This document shows positions 24,648-36,238 of a DNA stretch of 64,000 nt, piece after piece. Positions within the stretch are counted from its first letter, which is position 1, and every line of letters starts with the position of its first letter. A model generated the notes under the pieces. That model worked only from the letters and a program-made list of their open reading frames with translations, was not told the origin of the DNA and made no database searches. Origin of the DNA: Pascua guehoae (Eukaryota; Basidiomycota; Tremellomycetes; Trichosporonales; Trichosporonaceae); assembly GCA_001600415.1 (NCBI GenBank), contig BCJX01000020.1:369165-433164 (forward strand), written 5' to 3'. The position numbers and the translations under genes are program-made.

Positions 24648-25685
24648 TTACATGACGACACAGCAAGAGTTTTGCTGGGGAGCACCGTCAGCCACCTATC
24701 CCATACCGCGCATGCTTGACTCACCTTCTTGGCTGTCTTGTAGAACATCTTGCTCTGCGTCGAGAGGGCGTTCGAGCGCTCGACCAGGTTATCCAGCTTC
24801 TCACCACGCTCGAGAACCGACTCGATTGTCTTGTGCTGTGGGATGTTAGCCAGGTGCTGCTGGCATGCTCAAAGACGTATCCAAGCCGTCCGTTGCGCTG
24901 CACAAAGGCGCAGAGCGGTGCACTTTGCTGTACAACATCGCATACCCCTTTGACGCCACGGGCACGGATTGTCACCGCGTTTCACCGCCCTTGACCGCCC
25001 ACTCACCAGAACAACCTTGGTCTCATCGAGCTCCTGCTGGACCTTCATGATCGTGTCGGCCTGCTTGGGGTCCTGGTACTTTGCGAGGTACGATGCGAGG
25101 GTGCCCTCGAGCTTGCCCTTCTGGGCTGGGGGCAGGCCGCCGGCAGCGTTCTGCGACGGGTTGCCGCCAAAGGCAGCCGACGAGGCGGCCTGGAACGACG
25201 GTGCCGCAGAGGGGTTGGGAAGCTGGCTGATGAGCGCGTTGTTCTCATCCAGGATCTTGGTGAGAAGCGAGAACGCGGGGCGGTAAGGGTATTCTGTGTC
25301 GGTGATCATGACAGCTGTGCAGGTCAGGCAAGTGTGCTACGTTTCGGGGGATCGCGGCGCGGGTACGTACCAGCGAGACCGAGACCGCCGGGGGTGCGCG
25401 AGGCTGTGCGGAAGACGTGCGCCTTGTAGTTGTTCTCCTCGACAGACGATGGCTGGTTAGGAGGGGTGCGCTCGGCGACAGTCTGGCATATTGTCAACAA
25501 CAGTTGTATTGTGGTGGGTGAGTGTAACTCATGTGCCGTACCTTTGTGAAGAATGACATAAACTCGCCAACGCTGCCACGCTGGTAAAAGGAAAAGCTGC
25601 TAAGGTCCTGAGCCGTGCCGAGAACATTGGCCTGGGCTGGCGTGGCGCCAGAGACGGAGAGGAGGGAGAGCGAGTAGACCTTCAT
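24648..25685 (-). CDS. YKT6: R-SNARE YKT6
   Basis: Prenylated R-SNARE (synaptobrevin-like) used in Golgi, endosomal and vacuolar fusion. It begins [13 protein letters not shown] with [20 protein letters not shown], typical of the YKT6 longin domain. Next exons give [20 protein letters not shown] and [19 protein letters not shown]. The SNARE motif contains the zero-layer Arg in [20 protein letters not shown]. The final exon, after a GTGAGT...CCCAG intron, encodes QNSCCVVM and the stop at 24650-24648. That is the double-cysteine CCAAX ending that is palmitoylated and farnesylated. A Gly/Ala/Pro-rich insertion (about 30 residues, [15 protein letters not shown]) lies between the longin domain and the SNARE helix. 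The ATG at 25685 is the only reasonable start. Confidence 0.93.
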
Positions 25686-27236
25686 GTTGATGCGATGCGA
25701 ATGGAGAGTGGGTGGCGGTGATGCAGGCGGTGTGGGATTGAGTGTTGTTTGTTGCCAGTCGGGATTGATGAATGAAGGTAATGTACCGTTGTGGTCGAAG
25801 GGGGCAAGTGGGCGGCCAAGAGAGGTGTGGGAGCGGGTGTGATTAATGAGAATAAAAGGATGGTGGAGCAAAGGAGACTGTGTTGGAGAGATTGAGGACA
25901 GCGAGCGATGTGGAACTTGTTCCAAAGTCGTCGGTTGTGGAGTGACGCCACACGCTACAGTACAGTACAGTGGACGGCAAGCAGCACCCATGCGCATTAC
26001 TTGTGTTGTAGTCGTCTGTTGGCCACGCACGCCTACCAGCAACTGCTGGCCACATGGCCCGTCGTGGCACATTTTGCATGCATTGCATTCGCACATTCGC
26101 AAGCCAGCCCCGTCGGCCATCGGCATCATAGTATAATTATTGCCTCTTGTGGCAATTTGGGTTCAAGGCGGGGGGGTGTTTAATTCAGGGTCCAAGGGGG
26201 GATGGGGGTGGTTGTGGGATGCGTGGGCTCTGGTGGCCGGTGGGTGGATTCTTCCTTGCTGGTCCTGTGTGCTTGCCTTGTGCCTGGCTGGTGTGCACTT
26301 CAAACGCTTCAACGCTGGCCATCGGCGAAAACCCCAACCCAGGTGTGGGTGGACACGCGCGCGCGCGTCAGGGAATGCCCTACCCCCGCGGCGTCTTTTG
26401 CCCTCTGCCTTCCCAGTTCGAACAGGCTATTATTAACGACTGGGCGTGCAGAATATTACAAAGGGCGCAGAGTTTATAATAATGATATTGACAAGGTGAT
26501 TTACTGTAGAGGACATTACAAAAATGTAAAGCATCAGCCACATAGCCACCAACGCGGTGCGTGCGCCCATGACGCGCAGGCGGTGACCATCACGCAACGC
26601 GCACCCACCCAGCAGGCCAGCAGCTTAGCAGTGCACCAGCACGGGGTACCCGGAGCGAAGAGAAGTGACGGCGGGGCGCAGTGACCCCCCCCCCCCCTCC
26701 CCCAACGCCCCCCGTTTGTGCCTTGTTTCCTGCCTCCCTCCCTTGCTTGCTGCTTGCTCCCTCCCTCCTTGGCTCCCCCTTGCTGGGTGGCTGGCCGGCT
26801 GCTGGCTGGGTGGCTTGTGTTGGGCTTTGCTTGCTCTACTACTGCACTCTATCATTACTTCCAACTACATCTCCACCCTCCTTCTTCTCCTTCTCTTCCT
26901 CCTCCCCCNNNNNNNNNNNNNNNNNNNNNNNNNNNNNNNNNNNNNNNNNNNNNNNNNNNNNNNNNNNNNNNNNNNNNNNNNNNNNNNNNNNNNNNNNNNN
27001 NNNNNNNNCCCGCCCCCTACACCTTCTCATATCTTCATTTTCACCCTCATTAGCCCATTCTCTTGGGCTCACATCCACCCCACCCCCACCGCGTCACAAA
27101 ATCCAATTCACTCCTCCCCTTCCTCGGGTATTTGGACTGGGATCGCCTCTGTGCTCCTCGCCATCTCGGTTCCCTCCTCTTCAGTCCAACCCGCCCCTTT
27201 CGACACGCATCCTACTATTGAATCATCATCACCACC
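25686..27236. other. YKT6-SYP1 divergent spacer with assembly gap
   Basis: This 1.55-kb interval between divergent start codons holds no supported gene. About 26410-26530 is AT-rich. A C-run near 26685 and a CT-rich tract run up to the N gap and resume after it to the SYP1 start; such pyrimidine tracts are common in fungal promoters. Confidence 0.4.
26909..27008. other. 100-base N gap (assembly gap)
   Basis: Exactly 100 Ns flanked on both sides by C/T-rich low-complexity sequence. A round 100 is the usual placeholder for a gap of unknown size, so the real distance in the SYP1 5' region is unknown. Confidence 0.98.
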
Positions 27237-30200
27237 ATGGCTGCCGAGGCACTCCCAGGTGATACCTGGGCCAGCGGATTCCAGACCGCCAACACACGGG
27301 CCGTCTTGTCGCAGCTTCAGCGCCGACTACACACTTCCACCACCCACGTCCACACTCTCGCCGAGCTGTTCCGCGAGCGCGCCGCGATTGAAAGCGAGTA
27401 TGCGACCAAGCTGTCCAAACTCGCCAGGGCCGCAGAGTCGGGCCAGCTGGGTGGCAAGGGCACAGTCATTGATTGGGATCCCAGAAGCGCCGAGGGCAAA
27501 CTCTTTGGCGCTGCCATCTCGGACCTCCAAGAGGTACGCACACTGAAGGCTTTGTGGGCAGTGTCCATCGTTTGGCTAATCCAACACAGACCTCATCATC
27601 CCACTCGACGCTCGCAAACACACTGCGATCAGACTTTGAACAGCCCGTTCGTGACCTTCCCAACAAGGTGACGGCTTGGCACCGGGTTGGCGACCAAGAG
27701 GTTGATCGGCTGCTCAAAGACTATGAAAAGACGGCGGCCAAGCTCGAAAAGGCCGCATCCAAGAAGTCTGGCAAGAACAAAGCTGAGCAGCTCCAGTCTG
27801 AGCTCAACCAGATCAGCAGTCAACTCGCGTCGCAGTCACCGACATGCTGGAAGACATTCCAGCGCCTTGACGAGGAGCGCCTCCGTGCGCTCAAAGAAGT
27901 GCTCGTCCGTTGGTCGACGGCCCGCGCGGACATCGCCACGCGCGATGGACAGCGCGCCGAGGCCAGCCTCGCCGAGCTTCTGTCGTGGGAGTGCCAGGAC
28001 GAGGTCATTGCCATTGGCAACCGCATCTCTACTACGTCGGGTGGCCGTGGCATGTCTGTGTCTCAACAATCCCAGGCTCCCCCGCAGATTCCTCCAATTC
28101 AGCCTTGTGAGTGGGGCAGTGCATCGACGCATGAGCCATGCTGACCCCGTCACAGCCAGCCCTCGCGCTTCGATTCTGACGACGGGAACCTCGACTCAGG
28201 AGCACGCGCCGTCGCAGTCGCACACGCCGTCACACGCGTCGTCGCCCACCCACGAGCTGACGCCTGGGCGCTCCAAGGCGAATGGCTCTTCGACCAACTT
28301 GACATCTGGCGGCGGCGGATTAAGCGGCTTCAAGTCGATGCTGACCCGCAAGGCAACGTCTGTCGGACGCCAGCGCAGCGGAAGCGAAGCACATTCTGTC
28401 AACAAAGGGCGGCGTGGGACCAACGATACGTTTGAGCCGCTCAGCGAGCGGCCAGAGGCGTCGCGCCAAACCCCGCGTTCGGAAAAGGTGCCGTCGCGGC
28501 CACCTGTGTTGTCGGTAAGTCGATCGCGACTTGGGCTGACGACGACGACGACGACGACGACGACGCTGACATGCAGTCCCCGCCGGTTGACGAGGAGGGC
28601 TTTTCGATCGCGCCTCCTGACAGGCACAAGAACCCTTGGGACGAGCCGTCTGATGCTCTGGCGACTCCGTCGCGACCCACGACAAACTACGGTGTCGCAC
28701 TTCCGTCGGCAATCTTTGCCGAGCAGGGCTCGGGTGGTGGCCGCGAGTCCCCTACCCCTGCGTCTGCGTCAAGTGCCGCGGGCCACGACCTCGGGTCATC
28801 GACTGCGTCGATCAAGAGTACGACAGCCCCGCGACTCAACCTCGAACTTGCTGCTCAACCTATCCAGGAGAGCGAGGAGGAGCGAAAGGCGGCAGTGGCC
28901 AAGATGCAGCAAACTCTGCAGATGGCACCACCCCCAGGCCCAGCGCGCCGCTCGACGATTGCTCGTGGCCGCCGTGCCGAGCGCCAGACGTTGCAAGCTT
29001 CGATCGACGAGAACGGACCCTTACCGCAGCACCACATGGCCGCACTCGCTCAGATGGGCAACGACGAGGACCGCCAGGAGCGCCTCGCCGATGGCGCCTC
29101 GGTGCGATCGACGCGATCAGTGCGGAGCAGCAGCCTTGCTGCTCCTACGGCCCCCGAACTGAACCGCCGCGGCTCGCGCTCGAGTGTTGCATCGTCGTCG
29201 CGCAACCCGTTCGACTCGCCGGGTCTGGGAGGCGCGGCTTCTGGTGGCTCTGTCCCCGTCCCCGCCCCCGTCTTCTCATCGTCCTCGTCCTCTGGGCCCG
29301 TCCCGCTGACCCCCACAGCCAACGGCACGCGCACCGCTGGTGCTGCGGCCGCTGGAGTGATCGGTGGTGCAGGAGCCGCGGCTCTGGGCGCTGCAGTCTT
29401 CACATCCGAGCCCGAGTCTATCCCCCAGGCGAGCCCGAGCACGGTGCCGACGTCGCCAACGTTCCCGGCCTCGCCGACGTCTCCGACGAGTACAGCCCTT
29501 GTGACTGCACCGACGTCGCCTGCCGTGTCGTCTGTGCCACTGTCGTCGCCGCCCATGATGCCTGGTCTGGCGTCGGCCGTGGAATCAGTCCCGGGACTGC
29601 GTGCCACTGTGGTCGAGACGGTGCACGCGTTTGTGCGCCAGTTCCACTCGCAGCGTACCGTCATTACTGGCGAGATTGCCGTTTCTCTGAGTGCGACCCC
29701 AACGCGCCCTCTCCCGCCGTCTGGTACGGTGCTGCACTTGCGCCTGACCGAGTTCAACTCGCTCGAAACTGTGGCACCCAACCCAGCCTTCCTCTCGCAG
29801 GTCCCCGAGCGGCCCGGCGAGTATTTCCTCAACACGGACTTGTTGGCACAGGCCACGCCCGAGGCCGAGGCTACGACGGGCTATGGCCCAGTACTGTTCA
29901 AGTACCACGTGCTCGTCCCCGAGGGCGGCGAGACGGCCATGGCACCGCTGCTCCTCAACCCAGCCTTCCAGATCAAGGACGGCGAGACGCGCATGATTCT
30001 TCACTACCGCAGCACGGCTACGTCGGGTGTTTCTGCCCTCGCGCTCGCGGTCACATTCCCCGAAGAGCCAGCGGTCACCAACACGCAGTCCAAGCCGGTG
30101 ACGCCGACCTGGGGGCGCGCCCCCTCGGGCACCGACCGGCAGGTCGTATGGCAGCCCGCCAACCCGGCCCCCGGGGCGGAGAGCAAGATTATCGCCCGCT

Positions 30201-30403
30201 TCGTCACCTCCCCCGGCGCACCGCACCTCGCACCCACGGGCGTCGAGGCGCGCTTTGTCATCCCCGACCACCTCGCGTCGGGCGTCGGCATCGAGGTCGT
30301 CTCGGGCGAGGTCCCCGAAGCCGCGTCTGGGTGGGAGTTTGACAGTGTCGCAAGGTCGACCGTCGCTGGAAAGTATGTCGGCGCGCCTAATCTCAATCCC
30401 TAA
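27237..30403 (+). CDS. SYP1: F-BAR/muniscin endocytic adaptor SYP1 (FCHO-like)
   Basis: Early endocytic coat protein that binds and bends the plasma membrane and recruits cargo and scaffold proteins. Exons 27237-27533, 27590-28106, 28156-28514 and 28577-30403 join in frame to about 999 residues. The N-terminal F-BAR domain begins MAAEALPGDTWASGF and includes the FCH-type block HTLAELFRERAAIESEYATK. A Ser/Pro-rich central region carries NPW and NPF motifs (HKNPWDEP, SRNPFDSP), possible EH-domain ligands, and an Ala/Gly patch near GVIGGAGAAALGAAVF. The C-terminal muniscin mu-homology domain runs from about residue 730 (LRATVVETVHAFVRQFHSQR) to the end (KYVGAPNLNP). Intron 3 contains a GAC/CGA trinucleotide run of about 27 bases just before its acceptor. 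Confidence 0.9.
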
Positions 30404-31659
30404 TTTCAATCTCTCGAATTATCGAGGTCTCGGTCTTGGTCTGTTGTCTGGCAATGTCTGTGAACGATCTCGGTGTGTTCGTCTCTTTGCGCGAGCCAGC
30501 CGCGCTGTTTCTAAAGGACCAGTTGTACTGTACCCTGATCGCCAGGTTAGAGACTGCGGCACGCAAAGATCTAGTGGTATAGTCTATAGTTTTTTTTTTT
30601 TTTTTTTTTTTTCTTTTCGTAGCACGCAGGATGCATTTGCTTCTGCTGACACCGGCCAAACGGGCGAGTGGGTAATGCTGGTCCGTCGAACCTCGGGCGC
30701 AGAAGTACGAGCCAGTGACGCCCGCGACGGTGCCGTAGAGCACGGACGACGAGGGTGCCGTAGAGCACGGACGACGAGGGCGAGGATGAGGGCAAAGTGG
30801 CGGGCTGTTCAACCGTGTTGCAACACTAGTCTGCCGTGGACGCTGCATGGAACGAATGTGACATGTGCCCGACGTTCCTAAGTCTTGTACACGGCACATC
30901 GTACCGTGTAGTACGGTGCACCGTCATCCTCAACCACCCACCTACGGGCACGGCCCCGGGTACCAGCTGCATGCCAGCAAAAGAAGAAAAACGAAAACAA
31001 ACAAAAACAAACAAAACAAACAGAACAAAAACAAAAACAAAATAAATAAATAAACAAAAACATAAACATGACAAGACACGACCTCGCTCGTCGGTCGCGT
31101 CTTCGATGTCACAGTAGTTACACGTCTCACACAGGCCAGGAGCAGCGGGCGTTGGACAGGTTAACTTATGGACCAAGGAAGAAGGAAGACACATGTTAAA
31201 ATTGCAGCAGGGTGGTTATTCCTTACAAAGTTTCTCGTGATCACTGTCGAGCCTCCGAGGTCTTATCAGAGTGGACATTGCGCTCGAGAGGCAGGGCACT
31301 GCTCTCGATGCTGCCATTCACCGAGCCGTGTTACAGCAAGAGTGCAAGTAAGATTACGCAATGAGCAAAAAGTTTCGGTACTTTTGCCCAGTGTACATTA
31401 TTGTCGCTTCCGGGGTCATCTGGACACATGACTACATACTGTACATGACAAGACCGCCTCGCCGAGGGATGGGCATGGAGGGCACGGCGGCATTGTGGAG
31501 AGAATGAATGACCAAAAAGGCAAAAAGACAAAAAGACAAACGTTTGAACATGTGGCAACAGTTGAGGAGGAAATCATTGGCCGGAGGTCGAAGGGCACCA
31601 CGACATCTTGGAGAGGATGAATGACAACAAAAACAACAAAAAAAAAAAAAAAAAAAAAA

Positions 31660-31823
31660 CGTGGCGGACCCCCTGGAATAACCCCGGTTCTGCACGTAGA
31701 GCTTTCCCGATTTTTGACCGGATTTCCCGAACGGGGCTCGAACACGCGCCTGCCGCAGATAGATGATGTTTCCACGAGAGCAACCTTGCGGCTACACCAT
31801 CCTTCCCCTTGAAAACTGGGTAG
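31660..31823 (-). repeat. tRNA-like (SINE-like) repeat, copy 1
   Basis: Read on the minus strand, this has an A-box-like TGGTGTAGCCG (near 31801-31790) and a B-box-like TGTTCGAGCCC (near 31746-31735), the internal promoter of RNA polymerase III. An unrelated-looking body follows with AGCTCTACGTGCAGAACCGG. It ends at a run of about 21 T on the minus strand (A on the given strand), a strong Pol III stop. No matching acceptor stem is visible, so it is not an intact tRNA. It shares its head and body with copy 2 at 31922-32073. A short interspersed element or a Pol III RNA gene are both possible. Confidence 0.5.
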
Positions 31824-31921
31824 CTCGGATCCTTATCACCTGCCAAGGTCGACTACTATCAAATATCAACCCCCACGTCTTCCATTGACCATTTCGAGCT
31901 CATCAATCATCACAAATTACG

Positions 31922-32073
31922 AAAGTGGCGAACCCCCGGTTCTGCGCGTGGAGCTTGCCCTGAACGGATCACTTTGTCCGAGCCGGGGCTCGACGCGCGG
32001 TGCCTTGGAGAAGTGGTGTGGACATTAGAGAGCATACTGCAACATACACCACCCGTCCCCTTGAAAACTCGGT
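31922..32073 (-). repeat. tRNA-like (SINE-like) repeat, copy 2
   Basis: Diverged second copy of the element at 31660-31823, same orientation. Shared blocks include CCTTGAAAACT at the outer edge (head side), a TGGTGTA A-box-like string, a TCGAGCCCCG B-box-like string, GATCCG, and AGCTCCACGCGCAGAACCGG near the tail. It has several internal differences and lacks the long T run, so it may be a decayed copy. Confidence 0.5.
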
Positions 32074-32411
32074 GGTTCATATCCATATGTTCTGCAGAGG
32101 TGGACTACTGCTCTATGGGTCTGATGAACGCTGCCACAGGTGTGGATTGCGCGCTTCGCCGGCTTCAAGATACCTGCATCCTACTGTCTACATGTCTCCG
32201 TCTACGCATCTGCGGCGCACATGCAACAAACTCTCTTGCTTACTCTGTGTTCCCCCCTGCGCTTGCGCACACTGCATTTGTGCGGTCTGCAGCATGGGCC
32301 GTGCAAGTTGGTCGCGCGCTGCACTCGCCTGCGTCCTGGCTTCTTGCTCGCTCGCTCCTCTTTCTGCCCCCAAATATACACACCAATTAAACTCGCCACT
32401 ACCGCTCGCCA

Positions 32412-35400
32412 CTACTGCTCGCCACGGAGCTCGCGGTTGACCTGGGCGAGACGCTGCTCCCACTCTCCGGCCTCGACGTCGAGGACGCGCTCGAGGCGCT
32501 CAATCTCCTTGTCGAGTTCGAGCCTCTCCTCTTGCGAGTGGCTCGCGAGCTTTGTCAGCTGCCAGCCCTGTGCCGCGAGCGGCGTGCTCGGTGTCCCCAG
32601 GGCGTGGAGGTTGGCGGTCGAGAGCGACGGCGCCAGCGTCGGCTCGCCGAGGCGGAGGTGGCGGTTGTGGTACTTGAGCAGCGAGGGGCGGTGGCTGCGA
32701 GTCAGTGGGTGCGGGTGAAGAAATGGCTGGGCGTGGCTTACGAAATGGTAATGAGCGTAATACCAAGGCTCTTGGCGTGCTCGTACATTAACCCCTCGAC
32801 GTCGGTGGACACTGCCGACGTGCACTCGTCCAGCACACCATACGCAGGGCGGTGGTAGCTTGGCGTCAGTACCCGAGTCGTCGCCGGAGACACTCACAAG
32901 AGGCGGGCCATGCCCATCCGCTGCTTTTCGCCGCCGCTCAGGACGTCCTTCCACTCCTTGCGCGTCTCCCAGCCGCCCTCGCGCCCGGGGAGGTAGGCAA
33001 GGTGCACGTGCTCGAGGATGCTCATGAGCTCGCTGTCGGTGCGGCCGCGGGCCTTCATCTCCGCGTACGTGTGCGGGTAAATGACCCTGCGAGTATTAGC
33101 GTGTTCCTCTGCGGTAAAGCCTGTAGTCGACGTACTGGTCGCGCAAGCTGCCTATGCTCAGGTAGGGCTTCTGGGGCAGGAAGAAGATGCCGCCCTCGCC
33201 GTGGATCGGACGCTCCATGAGCCCCGACCACGTCGGCCAGAGCTCGCCGATGACACGCGCAATCGCAGTCTTGCCAACACCGCTGAACAGCGTTAGTGGA
33301 TGGAACAAATGGGCCAAGCAACATACTTGGGGCCAGTAATGAGTGTGTGCTCGCCCTTTTCAACCCGCAGGTCGAGGCTGTGAATGAGCTCCTCGCCGCC
33401 ACGCTCCGCACCCGCCGTGCCACCTGCCGGCGCCACGATCGGCACGCCCTTGAGGAGGACGTGGCGAGGGCCGAGAATGACACGCCCGTGAACGTTGGAA
33501 AGGTCATAGAACGGCTGGAATGGTGAGCTTGTAGGTCAAGTCTGAGCGCTAAAACAAACCTCATTAGGAGACAGGGACTCGGGGCGGGGGTTGTCGGGGT
33601 ACTCGTTCCTGTCCAATGCGTGCAGCGACGCAATGAGGCTGTAGACACGGCTGGTGTAACCAGAGAGCTCGGCGAGGTCCTTTCCAGAGTACATGAGGCG
33701 TCCGCCAGCGTCGCCAAGAGACAGAAGAAGGCGGCGGTTCGAAACATAACCTTTGGAGTCAGCGAAACGGACACAAGCCACAGCTCACTTTCTGTGCGCG
33801 CCGCGACCTCGTGGTCATCATTCTCCTTGTTTGGCTTGTCCTGGCCAGTGTGGCGGCCCACGGCGAAGAAGACGGGGATCGACATTAGGCCGTAGCCGAA
33901 CGCAGACCAGAAGTACTTGATGACAAAGTCTTCTGTCAAGCTGGGGGTTAGACAGTGAAATTATATTGTCAGCAAGTGAACGTACCCATAGGGAATGCGG
34001 ACCTGCGTGGGTTAGCGACAGTGGCGATCATTACGAACCCACCTTGAACACGGAATGAACATGCTTGGAAAGCTTCTGGTACGCAGTCCAAAGGATCGAC
34101 AGCTCGCGCTTACCGCCGTCATAAAAGCTGTTGCGTGAGTATAATCGAAGGTGTAACACCCCTGAATAACCACTCACGCAATTTCCTCGCTGTCTCGTCC
34201 AATGCGACCCAGGCCAGTGCGGTACTGACCCTCGAGGCGGGCTTCGGTGGCCGCCATCTGTCCGAATGCTGGGGTGGCCATACGCAGGACCCAAGCCGTA
34301 AAGTAGTACTGGGCAAAGAGGCCGGCAGTGCCAACGGGTCCCAAAGAGGCGGCCAACTGGGACGTGAAGATGACCATGTCGAGGAAAGGCTTGCCCATGT
34401 TTCCGCTGATAGGGTTAGCACATGATTGGGCCATTAGCGCTCACTAGAGGGCCGCCAGAGAGTCACAGAAGCGAGCGAGGTCGGTGGTGATGAGTCTGGG
34501 AGTTTAGCGCCGATCGAAAACTGCTTTTTTTTTTCTCACTGGTCGGCTCCGCCAGCGGACGTGTCCTCCTCTTCTTCGACGATGGTGACGCCCTTCTTGC
34601 TCTTGGAAACTGTCAAGTCCTTGACTGCTGAAGCTGCGCCGAGGCCAAGACCAAACTTGTAATAGTTGAGATTTTGGTTGCTGTAGCTGTTAGCAGCCAT
34701 CTGGGGTTGGGAGACTCACAGGTAGAGGTCGTGGATGTACCGAGTCAAGTTAGTGCGGAACGCGAGTGCCAGCTTGTGCTCAAGGTAGCGAATCTACCGC
34801 GCGTCAGTGTGGACAAGCGAACGGGGTCCTTACCATCGAGTTTGTGTACGTGCTTGGAACAGCAAGGACAAACCACCATCCCAGACCACGGATGAACCCC
34901 TTTCCATTCGCAGAGACCTGGTAGTTGTCAGCAAGGGATGGCAATAAACTGCCACCAGTACTCACGAGGTCGCGGACAATACGGCCGTCGAGGCGGGCGA
35001 CAAGGACACTGAGGTAGGTGCGCATCACCAGGAAGAATGTATGCAGGCAGAGCAAGAATGCTTCCTTGCTCGTCTTGCTGCAGTGCGTCAGTGGCTGCCT
35101 GTCGTACGCTCCCCACAGCCAATTGCGCACCTCGGGATGGCAATCGTCAGAACTGCTCTGAGCATCTGCCAGAAGCGCTTGTTGACGCCAAGCTTCTCGC
35201 CAGGTTGGAGTGGCGGGAATAGCTTCTGGTGCTGGGCGTATAGCTGTGGTGGAGTGGGCGTGATTCGCACTTTCGAGATGCGGCCGCGGTGGGGCACGAG
35301 TAGTGTACGAGAGCCGGATGGGTCGGGGATATACTGCTTGTCAGAAGGATTCAGAGGTCACCGTGGCCTAATTCTTCTTGTTCACGCACAAGATCAACCA

Positions 35401-35691
35401 TCTTCTTCTCGAGGGCTGGGGTAGTGCTGAGGGGTCAGCCTCATCTGTCCGGGTCCCGGTGGCAACCTACAGAGGCGTCTCGAGGTCGCGACGTTTACGC
35501 TCGTCAATACTCCTTCGCCGGGCCTCGCGCCACGCTTTCAGAGTCAGTGCATCGGTCATCTTGGCCAGCTGCGGTGGCAACTGGGGCAGATGGGAGCTGC
35601 GCGCTAGTGCGATCGAGACGATGAGGAGCGCGAGCGCCCGGCGACGATGCGCCTGCGCAAAGGAGAGTGGGGGGACGCTCGTGGCGCTCAT
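32412..35691 (-). CDS. Peroxisomal ABCD-family half-transporter (PXA1/PXA2/ALDP-like)
   Basis: ATP-binding cassette half-transporter of subfamily D, which imports very-long-chain acyl-CoAs into peroxisomes as a dimer. The start at 35691-35689 gives [20 protein letters not shown] with a hydrophobic segment. The transmembrane region includes [23 protein letters not shown], a pattern typical of this subfamily. The motif [20 protein letters not shown] corresponds to the ALDP 'NPDQ' loop, here GGADQ. The nucleotide-binding domain has Walker A GPN-GVGKTAI, a Q-loop region [17 protein letters not shown], signature [14 protein letters not shown], Walker [12 protein letters not shown] and the H-loop [11 protein letters not shown]-terminal coiled coil ([17 protein letters not shown]) ends at RELRGEQ with the stop at 32414-32412. 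More than ten small introns are present. I cannot assign PXA1 versus PXA2. Confidence 0.9.
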
Positions 35692-36238
35692 GGTGGAGCG
35701 CGATGAGTCGGTCGTCGTTGGCGAGTGGAAGCGATGTTGGTGGCGGAGTTGAAAGGAGAAAAGAAGGAGGGAGAGAGAGAAGGAGTGCGTTGTAGAGGTT
35801 GTCGTCGGTCAGTCTGCTTTGACCCGGGTGGTGGTCTGTAATGGCCGTAATGGCCACTATGCCCAAGTGCCACCCATGATGCAACCGCCGTCACATCCCT
35901 CACATCCCTTCCCGGTCTAGCCGGTGACGACCGGACGGGACTAGATCCACGTGGCAGTTTCAAGGCGCGCTCTCCTGGACGTTAGGCATGCGAATGGAAT
36001 ATTTTGGTTAAACTTGTACTTTATTTTTCAAGTGGCCCCGCGTTGATCCGACATGCGTGCCACGCGCCATGAAGAGTGTGGCCGGATGCAACGATGTTGA
36101 AGGATGGACGGATGGATGGATGCCTTGGCGTGGCGCACACAATGAGCTCATGCTCGCTCAACATTCATTCCACCGTCGAAACCTCAACCTTCTCACCCCC
36201 CATCTCACCCCATCACTCATCCTCACCGCGCTCCCACC
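35692..36238. promoter_or_regulatory. Divergent promoter region ABCD transporter/CBS protein
   Basis: 547 bases between divergent start codons. It contains a CACGTG hexamer at about 35949-35954 and an AT-rich patch (about 35998-36030). A 'ggatggatggatg' run lies near 36100-36120. Control by a bHLH factor is only a guess from the hexamer. Confidence 0.3.

Larger units (their letters stand above)
30404..32411. other. Repeat-bearing spacer between SYP1 and ABCD gene stops
   Basis: No supported protein gene. Contents in order: a run of 22 T at about 30591-30612; two copies of a roughly 24-base unit (gtgccgtagagcacggacga) at about 30730-30778; an A-rich low-complexity tract at about 30979-31063; an A run at about 31639-31659; and two tRNA-like repeat copies on the minus strand, described separately. 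Confidence 0.5.

Noticed and set aside
27687..29162. 491-residue plus-strand open frame inside SYP1
   Set aside because: Mostly an Arg/Ser-rich shadow frame. Only its 28156-28514 stretch is used, as SYP1 exon 3; the F-BAR and muniscin frames explain the rest.
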